Shown here: positions 22,052-34,400 of the stretch, one piece after another | Numbering within the stretch: position 1 is the stretch's first letter | Layout of the letters: each line of letters begins with the position of its first letter | Source of the DNA: Hirudo medicinalis | Lineage: Eukaryota > Annelida > Clitellata > Hirudinida > Hirudinidae | Direction: 5' to 3' | DNA: 64,000 nucleotides | Assembly (NCBI GenBank): GCA_011800805.1 | Contig: MPNW01000358.1 | Coordinates: 35,625-99,624, forward strand | Made by a program: the position numbers and the translations under genes | Notes under the pieces: generated by a model | Database searches by the model: none | The model's input: only the letters and a program-made list of their open reading frames with translations | What the model was told of the DNA's origin: nothing

Positions 22052-25000
22052 TTATTGCCTCTCTTCAACCCTGATCCTGATTCCATTGGTAGACCTTGAA
22101 GACATCGGTGCAAATGACAAGGGTACCTTTGGAGGACAGATGGATTTGTACACATTGAAATGAAGTAAAAATTCTAATTTAAACAATAAGTAAATTCTTC
22201 TTATTATTATTTAACTGATTAATAAATTGCAAGTGCAAATTTATGCAAATAATCTGAAGGTTTCTGAAGCGATCGGTGATGCTATTTGCTCGATATCCTC
22301 TCGTTGAGATCAAGCATACTGATAAAAAGTGAAGTAAAAAATATCGAACTTCTTACAAGAGTTTCTTCACAAGCGACGAATTTAAACTTTCTCATCATCT
22401 TCACTATCGCCGTTTTCAACTCTAAAATGCTAAGTCTCAATCCAACGCATTGCCTGGGACCATCTCCAAAAGGCATGAAGGTCAAAGGTTCTATGTTTGA
22501 CCTAACAGATGGTGCAAATCTAGAATATTAAAAAACATTATTTAATTTGTTAATATTAATCTGCTAATATGCTTAAGTGACGAACGCCATATTATAATTA
22601 CAAAAAAATATTTTTGAGAAACAATGAAATACTTAATTTGCTGATTTCGCAAATTGTAACCTTTCTGGATTAAAAACTTCTGGTTCTTCCCAGTACTCAG
22701 GATCATTTTGTATTGCATAAATAGGGATAATAACGGACATCCCTTTTGGAATGAACAAACCATTGATGGTCACATCGTTGGCTGCTACTCTGTCAACTCT
22801 GAATTAATAACATTTATAAAAGAAATAAATTAATTCTGAATTTTTTTTTCTTTTGACCTACTTGAGTAATTTCATTATATTTTAAAGTACAATGTTTGAA
22901 TATTTGTAGGATGTAGATGTAGGACAAAAATGCAGCACAACATTGTTGAATGCATTGGATCTCTTTTTTTTCTTTTAAAACTAAGATTTTAACTACTTTA
23001 AAAAAATAATTTAAAAATTGTAGATGCAAAATGATAAAAACACAGAATGAACACTATGAACCTCGGGCCTGGTGGATACATCCTCAGTGTTTCAAAAAGG
23101 CACATCTCCAAATAAATTAGATCTCTAAGAGAATCGTACGTCGGCTCCCCCTAATAAAATTAAACATTAAAGTTATTAATTATTAACTTATTAACACTTC
23201 TTTAGACTTCCAAAAATATGTTCTTAATAGCTTGCATCCTTTAATGTCTCAGTAATTTCTTGAAGGAGTTTTTCCTGAAGATGGGGATAAAGGACCATGT
23301 TGTAGGCAAACAGGGAAAGTGTGTTAGCAACTGCTTCATAACCAGCTACAAAGAACAACATCCCTTGTGCTAGGAGGACCTCGTCTGTTATTATCGGATT
23401 AAAATATTATTTCTAAATATTATAATTATTAAATGTTATTACTATAAAAAAAGTTTATTTGAACTAGAAGGCATATTAAGTCTTTTTTGACTTAAAATAA
23501 TAAGAGAATTTCTTGAAATTGACTGAAAGTCTTAGATTAAAATCAAGCCCAATGTTTGACTTTTTAAAAAAGGTTATCTAACCTTTACGTGTCTCTGATT
23601 CAATTTTATTTTCAGTGGTGCTCTCTAAAATGGCGTTGATCATTATTTGAAGGAAATCCTGTTGATTTAGTCAAGTTTATTAAAGTTAAAGAATTTCACC
23701 ATAAAAATATAAATTCCTTCTTTCAATTATTTTTGTTTATTTTTATTTTTTTTTATTTATTCACAAACCGAAAAATGGCAAAATAATTTTGAAATGTAAA
23801 GCGATTAATTAACATAATTTTAATAAATGTTTAATAAAAGTGCACTCCTAACCGTATACATGTTTTTAGATCCAGTCTCTCTTCTCTTTGCTGCATCCCT
23901 GATGACGTTGATGAAGAATTCTGGCAAAGATTTGTCCACGAGACTCATTCCAAAGTAGCCAAACAGCTTGTGCAGAGAAGGGAAAAACACTTCGAGACAA
24001 AAAGGAACATTTATTTTATTAAAATCAGAATTTTAGATAACACCAGATAACACACACTCAAGCCACCTAATAGTGATGGATAGTGGTATCATTAATCAAT
24101 CATTAATAAATAAATATAATTTTATACTATTTTACTAACTTAACATCAGGAGAGACAAGTTGAGTCTGAATTTGAGAAACTCGTTGGCTTTTGTGACGAA
24201 CGTGTTTCTGGGATCGTTGTGGGAGTCAATTTCTATGCCAAATGCTACGCTGGCTATCATGTCCATGGAGAATGCTGAACAGTACCTAATGGAATGTGGC
24301 AGTATTAAACATAACTGAATGAAGATAATGTTTTTTTGTGACATTTATTAATTTATTTATTATTAATGTTATTAGCTGTATCATTTTAGAGCTCATAGAA
24401 GTTTTCCAGTAGAATTGAGAAATTATTCATCCGGGTTAAAATTAATGAAAATTACTATAATTTAATTTATTTGGCGCATAATACATCATTATAGGCTAAC
24501 CAAGAGTTTTATTTCAAAACTCCTATTTTTTCAATTATTAAATGAATGTTTTGAAAAAAAATCAATGGAATTAATTACTAAATATTTTAAATACTCACTC
24601 TCTAAAGTCAAAAATTACTCCACATTCCGCCATCTTCTCGAGATTGGTGCAAAGGGTGTCACTACACTTATTCATGTGGCTTGACATCTGCCCAAAAATA
24701 AATTAATCATAGAAAAAGCTAAGTTTATTCGTGTTACAAGTATTACAAGCAAAAGCTCTAAATTTATGTAGCATGGTATTTATACAAATTTAAATTAAAG
24801 TTAACTTTTCTCATCTTGCCGCTACTAAATGTAGCAGTCAAGATGTTTCTGACACGTTTCCAGCGATCATCCTTGAGGAAAAAGAGCATTTTGTCTAGTG
24901 GATGATCGAGGACCTTCCTTTCCGAACGATTGGTGAACAAATGGAAATCCTTGATCATGATTCTCTTCAGAAGACGTACGTCGTAGATGACGAGGCTTGG

Positions 25001-25581
25001 AATTCTACCCATGAAGCACCTTTGAGGAAGGTAAAAGTTTTGAACAAATGTCAATCGATTCTATCTTATTTGTGGTGAGGATAATTTACCTAAGCTGATT
25101 TTATCACAAATAATAAATAATTACTTAAACTTTGGATTACACAGGGAGAGTTATTGTCTCAATTACTTAGGAAATAAAATTAAATATATTTAAAATAAAT
25201 GTATTTTAGGTAAATACCCGACAACAGATCCATACTTCTGCTTCAACTCCAAGTCAAACTTAAACAGTCCCTGACAAACGATCAACGATTTACCCAGTTA
25301 CGTAAATTCTTTAATGTTTGTACAAAATCTTTTGTACGAAAGCAGTGGTCAAGAAAACAAAATTTAAAAAAAAAACAAAATTCCATCATTTTATTGGATT
25401 TTCGGTATAATTCAAATTAATAAATGAGATTCATAATTACCTGCTTTCGAATCTGAAGCAAATTACCCAGAATAGGTATCGGTCTGGGACCCCTTACGCC
25501 AATTTTATTAAAAATCCTAAGTTGTTGTAGAGTGTAGCTGTGAATTACAATAACTTCAACTATTCACAATTTCCACAACAA

Positions 25582-25678
<97 letters not shown>

Positions 25679-25942
25679 NAATATCTCCGAAGTACGTAAT
25701 CGCCTGCAATATCGTCAAACCCGCAATCCTTCTCGAACTCTAACTTCCCGCCTCGCGGACTGTTCCCCCAGTCCTTTTATACTCGAATATGGCGTCACAA
25801 CAATAACTCACAAAGTAATAAACTGTTTCAGAATAATTTAATTATAATATCATTACCAATAATATCCAAAGAGCAAGGTAAATCCAATAATTATCCATTT
25901 AGGGCGCCAATCAAGGCTCCAAACGTTCAGCCATTCGAACAT
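22052..25942 (-). CDS. Cytochrome P450, CYP3/CYP5-like, divergent copy E lacking the I-helix Thr
   Basis: Fifth and most divergent member. Exons (minus): 25942-25857, 25537-25441, 25270-25218, 25019-24806, 24687-24599, 24285-24140, 23989-23853, 23658-23583, 23384-23236, 23150-23062, 22798-22661, 22519-22357, 22126-22052. Total 1512 nt, 503 aa, in frame. C-helix WKRVR, ExxR in [14 protein letters not shown] and haem loop [10 protein letters not shown] with Cys449 are intact, so the haem site looks functional. The I-helix reads AGYEAVANT: Ala317 stands where A-D have Thr. Exons 7-9 differ in length from the sisters (137/76/149 against about 131/103/161) but keep frame. The exon 9 donor is GC (GAT|GCAAGC). 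The starting exon encodes a Trp-rich anchor, [16 protein letters not shown]. Possible roles include an isomerase-like P450, as in thromboxane synthase, which also lacks this Thr. Confidence 0.85.
25583..25680. repeat. (ATT)n microsatellite ending in an undetermined base
   Basis: About 95 bp of pure ATT repeats in intron 1 of P450 E, ending in N at 25679, so length and junction are uncertain. An interspersed repeat follows immediately. Confidence 0.95.
25681..25826. repeat. Interspersed repeat, copy 2
   Basis: Same family and orientation as 6697-6850, sharing CGCCTGCAATATCGT and CGAATATGGCGTCACAAC. It lies directly beside the ATT microsatellite in intron 1 of P450 E. Confidence 0.75.
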
Positions 25943-27173
25943 TTTTTATCCTAATTTAAATGTTTTAAATTCTTTTTTGAACAAAATACTTTTAGGAGGC
26001 CGATTGATGTTCGAATGCTAAATCAACGAGCACTGGGGGTTTGCTCATTTCATAACATTCGTCAAAAATCTGCGCATCACCACGAGTAATCAATACCAAG
26101 AACGCCAGAATCCTTAAGTTGCTTTTCGGGAGTGTAGTTCGAATTATCAATATTGTTTAATTACCCACCAGGTGGTTCAGGTAGACCCTGTTGAAGTGTG
26201 AACTGCTGAAGGTGGTAACAGCTATCCATCAAATTTTCAACAAAAAAAAGCAGCAAGCATACTTAGCACTTGCTCGGGGGAAAGAAATCATCATCATCGT
26301 TCTCACCATCAATATCGATATCATCCACAATCCACCACCTACAATCCGCTTATAACCAACAGAGTAAAACAGGTGTATAACAAAGACTCAGTGAATTGGT
26401 TCTAAATATTTCCAACGATAAAAAAACCTGGTAATGTTCACTTCGCTTCCATCATGCGGCAGAAAATCAAGTCGCATCCTGTTCGTAAAAATGCACGAAC
26501 TTATTCTTTTCGATGAATTCTTTTTCTGTCTGAAAAATTACACTCGCAAATGTACTCTTGTGTCGTTATGAGGGTCATCCATTAAAGAAGTCCAGAAAAA
26601 CTTGCTCACTTTTAATCCCCTTTTGTCCACATTAGGCCACTTTCGTCTTGATCCTTAACCCTCTTGGCGGAAATCCGCAATTTGCCATCAATTTTCTTAC
26701 ACATTTTGCGGACATCTTTTATGGATGATGTTAGGTTTTTATGGCCATCTTTTTATACATTTCCGAGGTAACTTCAGATCTTTCATAAACTTCCATTCAC
26801 AAATTTCTGCCCTTGGTCAGTTGAGGACGGTTTTAGAAGGTTAAAATAGTTTTAATTCATGGAGAAGATCTTCTGAAGTGATTATCATTAATGTTGATCA
26901 TTAAAGTAATATTTAAAGTAATTCTTAAGGTATTTTAACTATTACCATCATCTTAGGAGAATTTGTGTCACCGAAATATGCGGTAATAGCAATGCAATCT
27001 TATGAAAGCAAAAGTGATAAATTGCATGGAACTTTTATTTAACTTCACGAAGTTCATCATTTGCGGGAACAAATAAAGCTTGAATAAAATTGAATACAAG
27101 TCAAAGCAAATACAAGACAATCAACAACCAAAGGCTTTAAGCAATTCGTCCAGGAATGTCTAACATAGCAAGA
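25943..27173. other. Intergenic between P450 E and the BPI-like gene
   Basis: No coding frame or repeat recognised. The right end contains the 3' untranslated region of the BPI-like gene. Confidence 0.5.
27034..27039 (-). terminator. Poly(A) signal of the BPI-like gene
   Basis: TTTATT on the plus strand is AATAAA on the minus strand, about 135 bases after the stop codon of the BPI-like gene. Confidence 0.5.
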
Positions 27174-30023
27174 TCATTCAAAAATTTGAGGCTCCCCGGT
27201 TTGTGATCGAGACTGGTGTTTCAGAAGGACACTCTCAAGAAATCCTGGTTCAAATTCGAGGTCAGAGCTCAGACTCGGCAGGAAGACTTTGGCAAAGTGA
27301 TTGCTGACTACTTTGCTGACACCGGTCAAGTTGAATCCAGGACTGCGCAGGACCAGATCAACTTTAATTGGCTTCATCTTGATCTTCATGGGGTCAGGAG
27401 TTAATGAAACATTGAGAATCAGGGCGCAGGAAAAACTAATGTTCAACGGTGACTTCGATTCCGGTCCAAATTCTTTTGAGTTAATGACAACCGTGCCTTC
27501 GAGGTTTGTGTAAACTCCCTCTGACAATATTCTAACAGTTGGAGGTGTTGGAGAGTGGAAATTCAATTCGAACTGTCCCTTTGGTTTGATCCATTTGAGG
27601 GCAAGAATGGCAGCCGATCTCTGAAAATGAAGGTGATAAATAAATCTAATTACATGGAAATCGCAACGACAGCAATGATCAACATTCATTATCGGATATT
27701 TTCCACTATATTCACACACAAAAACAAATGGATGATCTCAATTTCAAATCAATGGGCTAGCAGTCTGAGTCTAAGACTCATTTGCTTGATCCCATCAAGG
27801 ACTCCCGCGTATTGACATTCGACAAGAAGTAGCCGAATCATGCAAGTTTTTCAATCTGGCTTGCCAACTTTTTGAAAGATTTCATATTGGTATTTAAATT
27901 ATATAACCAAATTTTAGGGTATAATATTCATATTTAGGAAAATTATGAGAAAAATGTGTCTCTCTTAAGGATGTGCCGACCATTATAAGCCCATTGTGCA
28001 ATAAACTTCAGATATGATATTTACTTAACGCTTGTCTCCACACAATCTAGCTTAGTTATCCAGGTGTAGCAATAATTCTATGTGCTTCACTCACTTCCCA
28101 AAAGTCCATGGAAAATGAAAAATTCACTCCATCCTCAAAGATGACCGTCAGAGCCTTATTTATGACCCCCTCTGAAATTAGCATGTTGAACATGCGATCC
28201 TCTTTGGATGCCTTCTCATTAATCTTGATCTTGAATTACAATTAAAATTGTTTTAATTAAAATTAAGGTCGACCTAATACAGAAGTAGCAAATTCAAAAG
28301 TTTACATCATAAGTAAACGGTTAATTTGGTGCCAGGAGAAGTGACGGGCAAAAACCAACTCGCGGGAAGCAAATTTTGTCAGTTTTCCACTAATTTCCAG
28401 GATTAGGGTTGGGGTTAACTTTATGGTTAATATTGGGGCTTGGCTTGGGAGTAGGGTTAGAGGTACTGGCGGCAGCCTTCGGTGCCCGCACATGAGCTGG
28501 CTTCACCCGTCACTTGGCCAACATTCGGTTAGTTTAAGTGCTAAAATAAATTTTCAATTTATTATAATTAAATTTAAATGCTACATAAATTGTTAGGTGG
28601 TAAATGTCCTCTTCCTACGAGTGCCTGTTTGAAACTTCAAACCAGTTGGAAATCATTCAAACCTGACTTTCACCCTTGTTCTCTGCAATGATCTTGAGCC
28701 CGCCAGAGTATTGTTCGTCCAGCGAGAAATCCACATCCATGAGAGTGCTGCTTAAGGTCAAGAGATTCATGAACATTGAATTCTCGATTTTATTGTTCAA
28801 AATCGTAGAGGCCATCACGCATGCACCAAATTCCAGGCTCGTCCTAATAGCATCTACAGTGCCTTTTCTGGAAGAGGAGTGAATGAGGTAGTGATGCATG
28901 ATTTATTGATCATAAAAAAAGTATATTTAATCCCATTTAAGGTAGGTTTGAACGAAATAAATTCTTTGACACATCTCGATAAATGAATGTCATCATTAAA
29001 TTTTGATAATTTTATTTTAAATGATTATATTAATTTTTTAATAATTTTAATAATTTTTCGTAATTATAATTGTTAATTATTTGTCAGTCTGAGTAAATTT
29101 TTTAGTAAACGTAAGGTATCATTAAGTGTGCTTTTAATACCACGTTTTTACGAAATCAGTTCCTATTGTACACTGCACAAAATAAATCCATAAAGCTATT
29201 AAAAGAAAAAGGAACAAACTGCTTTTCACTAAAATGAAAAAAAAAACTTACGAGAGTACATAACCTCCTTCATTCTGAATATCGAGCTTCTCTATCGATG
29301 CAAGGCAAGTGTCAACGCTGATCTTTGGTTTGCCTTCATCTTTGGAAAATTTGGTGATAAAGTTCATGTCGAGACCACTGGCTTGTATTGAGGAATTCCC
29401 AATGAGTTCGATTTGTTCTTCAACCATAGGGAGAGCCCAATCAAACTCCATATCAAATGATCCTTCGCTGACCGCTACCTCAATGCCCCCTCCAGTTGCG
29501 CCTTTTATGGTTTGCTTGAATAGAATGTTTTTGACCTGGTTGTTATTCAAACTCTTGGTTAATAAAAGCCATCTACTACTTGACTTTAATTTTGTTTATG
29601 AAAATTTTAAAATATTGTGAATTTTGATTGAAATTGAAGCTAGTTAAAGTCTAAACAATCTTATGTTAGCGCTATAATAATTACCTTACATATTTTTTAA
29701 ATAAAATTTTGATAACATAATTTCTCTCACAAACCTTAACATTCGACAAAATTAAGCCATCAGTTTCTTTTCCACCTGAATTTAAATAAATTTATTTTAA
29801 AAAATATAATTGCTCAATATAATTTTCTTGGATGCTGTTATTGTGCCCGATTAATCTTCTGATCACATGACATTATCAACAATTAAAGATAATTAATTTA
29901 ATTTAATAAATAAAGTGTTACTTATGACTATAAATTAACGAGCTCAAACCCATAGATATTTGTTATAGAATTATGGTTCTTACCAATGTGGAACAAAACC
30001 GCAAGAAGGATCACGATCCACAT
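27174..30023 (-). CDS. BPI/LBP-family (TULIP) lipid-binding protein, secreted
   Basis: Six exons (minus): 30023-29984, 29775-29735, 29535-29252, 28867-28663, 28229-28095, 27620-27174. Total 1152 nt, 383 aa, phases consistent. Exon 1 encodes a signal peptide (MWIVILLAVLFHIG). The family call rests on the layout of the bactericidal/permeability-increasing fold: a Cys pair at 104 and 138 in the positions of the BPI disulphide, a middle segment ending NKIENSMFMNLLTLSSTL, a linker then SKEDRMFNMLISEGVINKAL, which resembles the start of the C-terminal BPI domain, and a last exon of alternating beta character. Several N-glycosylation sequons are present. It is about 100 residues shorter than human BPI, lacking the first N-terminal helix region and the last strand. 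Likely role: binding lipid or bacterial envelope components outside the cell. The exact function is inferred. Confidence 0.7.
28339..28515. mobile_element. MITE with telomere-like core, copy 2
   Basis: Termini AAGTGACGGGCAAAAACC and, from the right, AAGTGACGGGTGAAGCC are inverted repeats. The core has ATTAGGGTTGGGGTT and GTAGGGTTAGAGG. It is homologous along its length to 15069-15232, including TTTTGTCAGTT and ATTTCCAGG. It sits in intron 4 of the BPI-like gene. Confidence 0.75.
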
Positions 30024-31420
30024 TTTGATTATTTTGTTTAGAATTCCTAAATAAACAATTATAAATGTTATTTTTAAAGTTAACGAATCGCTTGATTAAA
30101 ATATTTTTGCAAAATAATAATTTCAAACAGAAAGTTTTCCAAGGCAATCAAGGTAATAGTGTGAAGGTTTACCTTCCGCCATTAATTCAGCCTGCTGAGG
30201 AGATATTCAAGAAAATTCGAATAATAAAGAAAGTAACGCTAGAAATTAATTCTGACTGCAGAATGCATTTAGCAATAAAATCTTACAGAGGCGCAGTCGT
30301 GGTAAGTTCATGAACCTGACACATAAATACTTTCATAGAGCGACATGAAATCAATAACAGTGAGCAATCTTTACGAATCTTGGCTGAACTTTTTAAGTGT
30401 TACCCTTCTGAGTACATCATACAATTACTCATTAAAGGCATTGCATAGCAAGAGAAAGAGTGAAACAGCTTGCACCAGCAAATTGGTAGCAGCAAACGAC
30501 CTTTCCTCCAAGGTCGCCATTTAGGGTAGAGGCTGAGGGCATTTATCCGCTACCGTGCTTTGTCGGTAATGTAACATGAGCTTTTTCATCACAATTAACT
30601 TTAGAAAAAAATATGAGAGAAAAGAAATTTTTGAGGGCGACAAACAAATAGATACTGGGAAGTAAACGCGGTAAAACCCTAGTTCGGCTTTCACGAATTT
30701 GTTAACAAAAACCCACTTAATTACAGAAGTTTTATTACTGGACCCGAGAGTATTAAATGTAACTTTGAAACAAAGAATTATGCTATTCACTGCGCCTACG
30801 ACTACTTGGAAATAAATACAATAGATTTTAAAAGAAGTCTAGAAACACCTCGTACTCTTTCGGAAAGTTTTGTTTTGGTGAGATAATTGCCCTTGGAATG
30901 TCTGTGTCGCCACTTAGGTCTATTAGTTTACTGGTTTGCAAGTCACCTTTCGATCCTCTTGTAAAACTACTATTTTTGTCACTATTTTTGCGAAATTTTG
31001 AACTGCATTCCATTAATTATTACTAATTATTAGTTTTTCATTTTGAGACTTGCAAACGATCGCCTATTTATTAAAAAAAATTATAGTCACTCCACCGTTA
31101 CGTCTCCTAACTCTGAAATTAATTTATAAAAAATGTGTTTTATACTAACAAACAAATTAAAAAAAAAACTGCAAAATGTTTGGCCTAATTCGGTATTTGC
31201 CACTAAAAGTGAAACAACTCATCTTGTTTTGCTGTTTATTTAAACGGTAGTTTTCAGTCGAAGATCGGATTGACAATTTTTGTTTTAATGCAGATTTAAA
31301 AAATCTTCACAGTTGGTGTCGCTTTTGGTATTTCTGATAAACGTTCTTGCGGAAATATGGCTCTTGTGTTCACGATATTTTTTATAAAATACACTTAGGC
31401 AAATTATTTAACAAAGGGAT
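30024..31420. other. Intergenic between the divergent BPI-like and NAD kinase genes
   Basis: It contains the 5' flanks of both genes and one weak minus-strand candidate exon (30826-31013). No repeat recognised. Confidence 0.5.
30826..31013 (-). CDS. Possible first exon of a small unrecognised gene
   Basis: A minus-strand frame of 61 codons starts at ATG 31013 and is hydrophilic and Lys/Ser-rich (MECSSKFRKNSDKNSS...). A possible GT donor lies after FPKEYE, but it is weak, and no clear second exon was found. It faces away from the NAD kinase gene 400 bases off, as a divergent promoter pair would. No family recognised; this may be chance. Confidence 0.2.
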
Positions 31421-34400
31421 ATGTATGGAAAAATAGTTAGTCAGTCATTATCGAGAAAAGTTGTTTCAAAACTTTTCCACCACGATGTCGATTCAATTCT
31501 GTACGCCACGAAACGGTGTCTAACAGAAGTGACCTCAGAAAAATCTAAGAACGGAGAATTTAACTTGACAAAAGCACTTATTGTTAGAAAAGTCACAAGG
31601 TATGAGTATGAAAAATACATACTCAAACCAGATCTTACAGAAGACCAATTAAAGTCTTATGTATGTGATTTATTAACTTTTTCATTGTAAAATTGGTAAA
31701 TGAAATATTTCACGTTCCCTTTCAAAACCTGACTCATTTTGTTTATTAAAACCTTAGTTAAAGTATGTAATGTGAATGCAAATTTACTTCTGCCCTTCAT
31801 ATTGAATATCTTTGTTCTGAAGGATTTGAAAAAAATGGTTTTATTGACTTAAAAAGTTCTTTCAGATCAATAAAAAGGGATCAAATTACAATTTCTTGTT
31901 ATTGAGACATGAGGAATATGTAAGGAGTCTTATGGAACTTGAGAATGCTTTTGAGTGAGTTGGACTGTTTGTTGTACTGATATTTATTAATTAATATGTC
32001 TACTTATTACACATTCGTTTATATTACATTGAGTAAATATTTATAACATGTTATTATTATGATTATTACATTTTATTTTGTCAATGTTTATTTTTTCAAT
32101 TTTGTGAATGCTTTTATTTATCTAAAAAATAGACCTTTTTATTTTGCATTAATTTTTGTTTTTTAAAATATTTTTTTTAGGAAAAGAAATATCAAATACA
32201 GACTCGTGCATAGGTATAACTTCATGCCGAACCTCATCGACTGGGCAGATGCCATCTTTTCTTCGGGAGGAGACGGGACTTTTCTGTTGGCAGCGAGTAA
32301 AGTTCAAGCTTCGGACATGCCGGTCATTGGGATTAATTCGGATCCTGGGAGGTTAGTTGTACTTGTATTGTTTCCTATTATTGATTGTTAAATATTTGTG
32401 GCTAAGCAAATGCAGTTGATTGTATTGTGTCATGTTCAAAACCCAGCTTGCACTGCCATAAGCACACTTGCAATGGAGCCTTATATGAATGAACTACAAG
32501 ATGCAGATATGTAGGCTAGTGAAATCTATTTGACATGATTATTTTTTTTTTTTTTTTGAGACTCAATCAAATGAATGTTTATTTAAAAAAAAAAATTGCA
32601 GTAATTTAGATATTTTAAGAATTTTTGGTAATCAGAATATTTCTACAATTTATTATTCAAAGAATAAATATAAATGAACTCTTAGCTTCATCAACAAAAA
32701 TATTTTGAACATAAAAATGAATTCCACTCTTTTAATTTGTCTTATCTTGGCAACCATTTTGAAAATTCGAAAGCAAATGATCTCAGTTTAATTGAGCATT
32801 TTGTGTGTCTCAAAGGAAATGACGATGGTGATGATGATGACGATGGTGATGATGATGCTGTTGGATGTGACAATTATTGTCAATAATAATAATATTTAAT
32901 AATAATAATAATATTATTTATATTAATAATAGCCGCAATTGTAATATTATAATCATGATGGATATATTCATAAATTTGATGTGATGTCACAATTAATCAA
33001 CTGCGATATTATTGTGAATTTTAAAATAATTAATTCCAAATTGATCGATGCCAACAGATCGGAGGGGTTTCTTTGCCTCCCGAAGAAATATTCAAAGGAC
33101 GTAAATCTTGTCTTGGATAAGCTTGTCAACAATGAATTAATGTGAGCTCCACCTATCTTTGCTTTCATTTTGTAAAACTTTATTTTCATCCATCCGATAC
33201 CATGTCGACCGCATCTCAGGTGGTACTGGCGACAGCGCATCAGGCTGACGATGTATGGATCTTACGACCCGCCCTTCGACCTGTACGACCATCAAGTCCT
33301 CCAACCGGAAAACAGATTTTTCGAAAAGCGCGTGACGGGCCCCGTCCCCGATGTCCCTGAAGGCGAGGACGTTCCACTGGAGCCCAGAGTCCTTCCAATC
33401 CTTTCGCTGAATGAAGTCTTTATTGGGGAGAAATTGTCTGCCAGGTTGATTGTGAATTTGTTCTGAGTGGTTGCTTAGTTGAATTTTAAAATGTCAGTCA
33501 GATGATGATTCGTGATGATGATGTGTTATTATTCGATGTCGCAATGGATGTCATCACCTTTGGAGAATTTTGTTTGTTTTATTGTTTGATTGGATGGCAG
33601 AGATTACTGTGTTGGCAGTGATTGATTTCAAAAGGTTCCTTGAAAACATTAAATCACAGCATTATAATAATATGTAATTATAAATATATATTTATTACAT
33701 AATCATTAATTGCAATATAATATTTTGAATTAATTAATATATTATTACTAAGTAATTTACCTTGTTTATCCTTTATTCAACAACATTCGATTGATTTTTA
33801 TGCCACAGTTGACTCACTCTAAACAAATTTCTGATGCAGGGTTTCTTTTTACGAGATCTCCATAGACGGCTCTCCCAGGGAAAAGCAGAAAAGTTCGGGC
33901 ATCATGGTCTGTCCAGGCACTGGTTCTACTTCCTGGTATTTCAACAGCAACAACATCACAGACACAACAGTCAGGGAAATACTGAGAATAGGTGAGAAAG
34001 TATGCAAAATTTGACAGAAGGGCAAGGTTTAAAGTCCCTTGCTTGAAATACAATTATAATTTTTTTTTTCAATGCCTTAGCCTTGTCCTTGTCGGTTGAC
34101 ATCTGTGCAAACAAATCAAAGACGTTTTATACTTACAGTCTCACAAAATTATCATTTTTTTTTAAATAAATGAATGAAAATTTATGACCAATAAAGTGAT
34201 AGCAATGTGTCAACTCCTTTCCTTCAAAGCCCAGAAATACCACTGCTGCACAGAGGCCAAGGTGATTAATGGCACGAGCCTGAAGAACATCGTCAACGAG
34301 TTTAACAGGGCGCTCGTTTTTGATCCCACCAAGCCCATGATGGCCTACTCGGTCAGAGACCCCCTTGCAGCAGGTTAGATTGCAGGCAAATTGTTAGTTG

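Noticed and set aside
25583..25680. Regular ATT array as a CRISPR-like array
   Set aside because: It is a pure trinucleotide microsatellite with no spacers, in an intron-containing eukaryotic genome.
27216..27815. Three plus-strand frames of 62-86 codons
   Set aside because: Antisense shadows of the last exon of the BPI-like gene.
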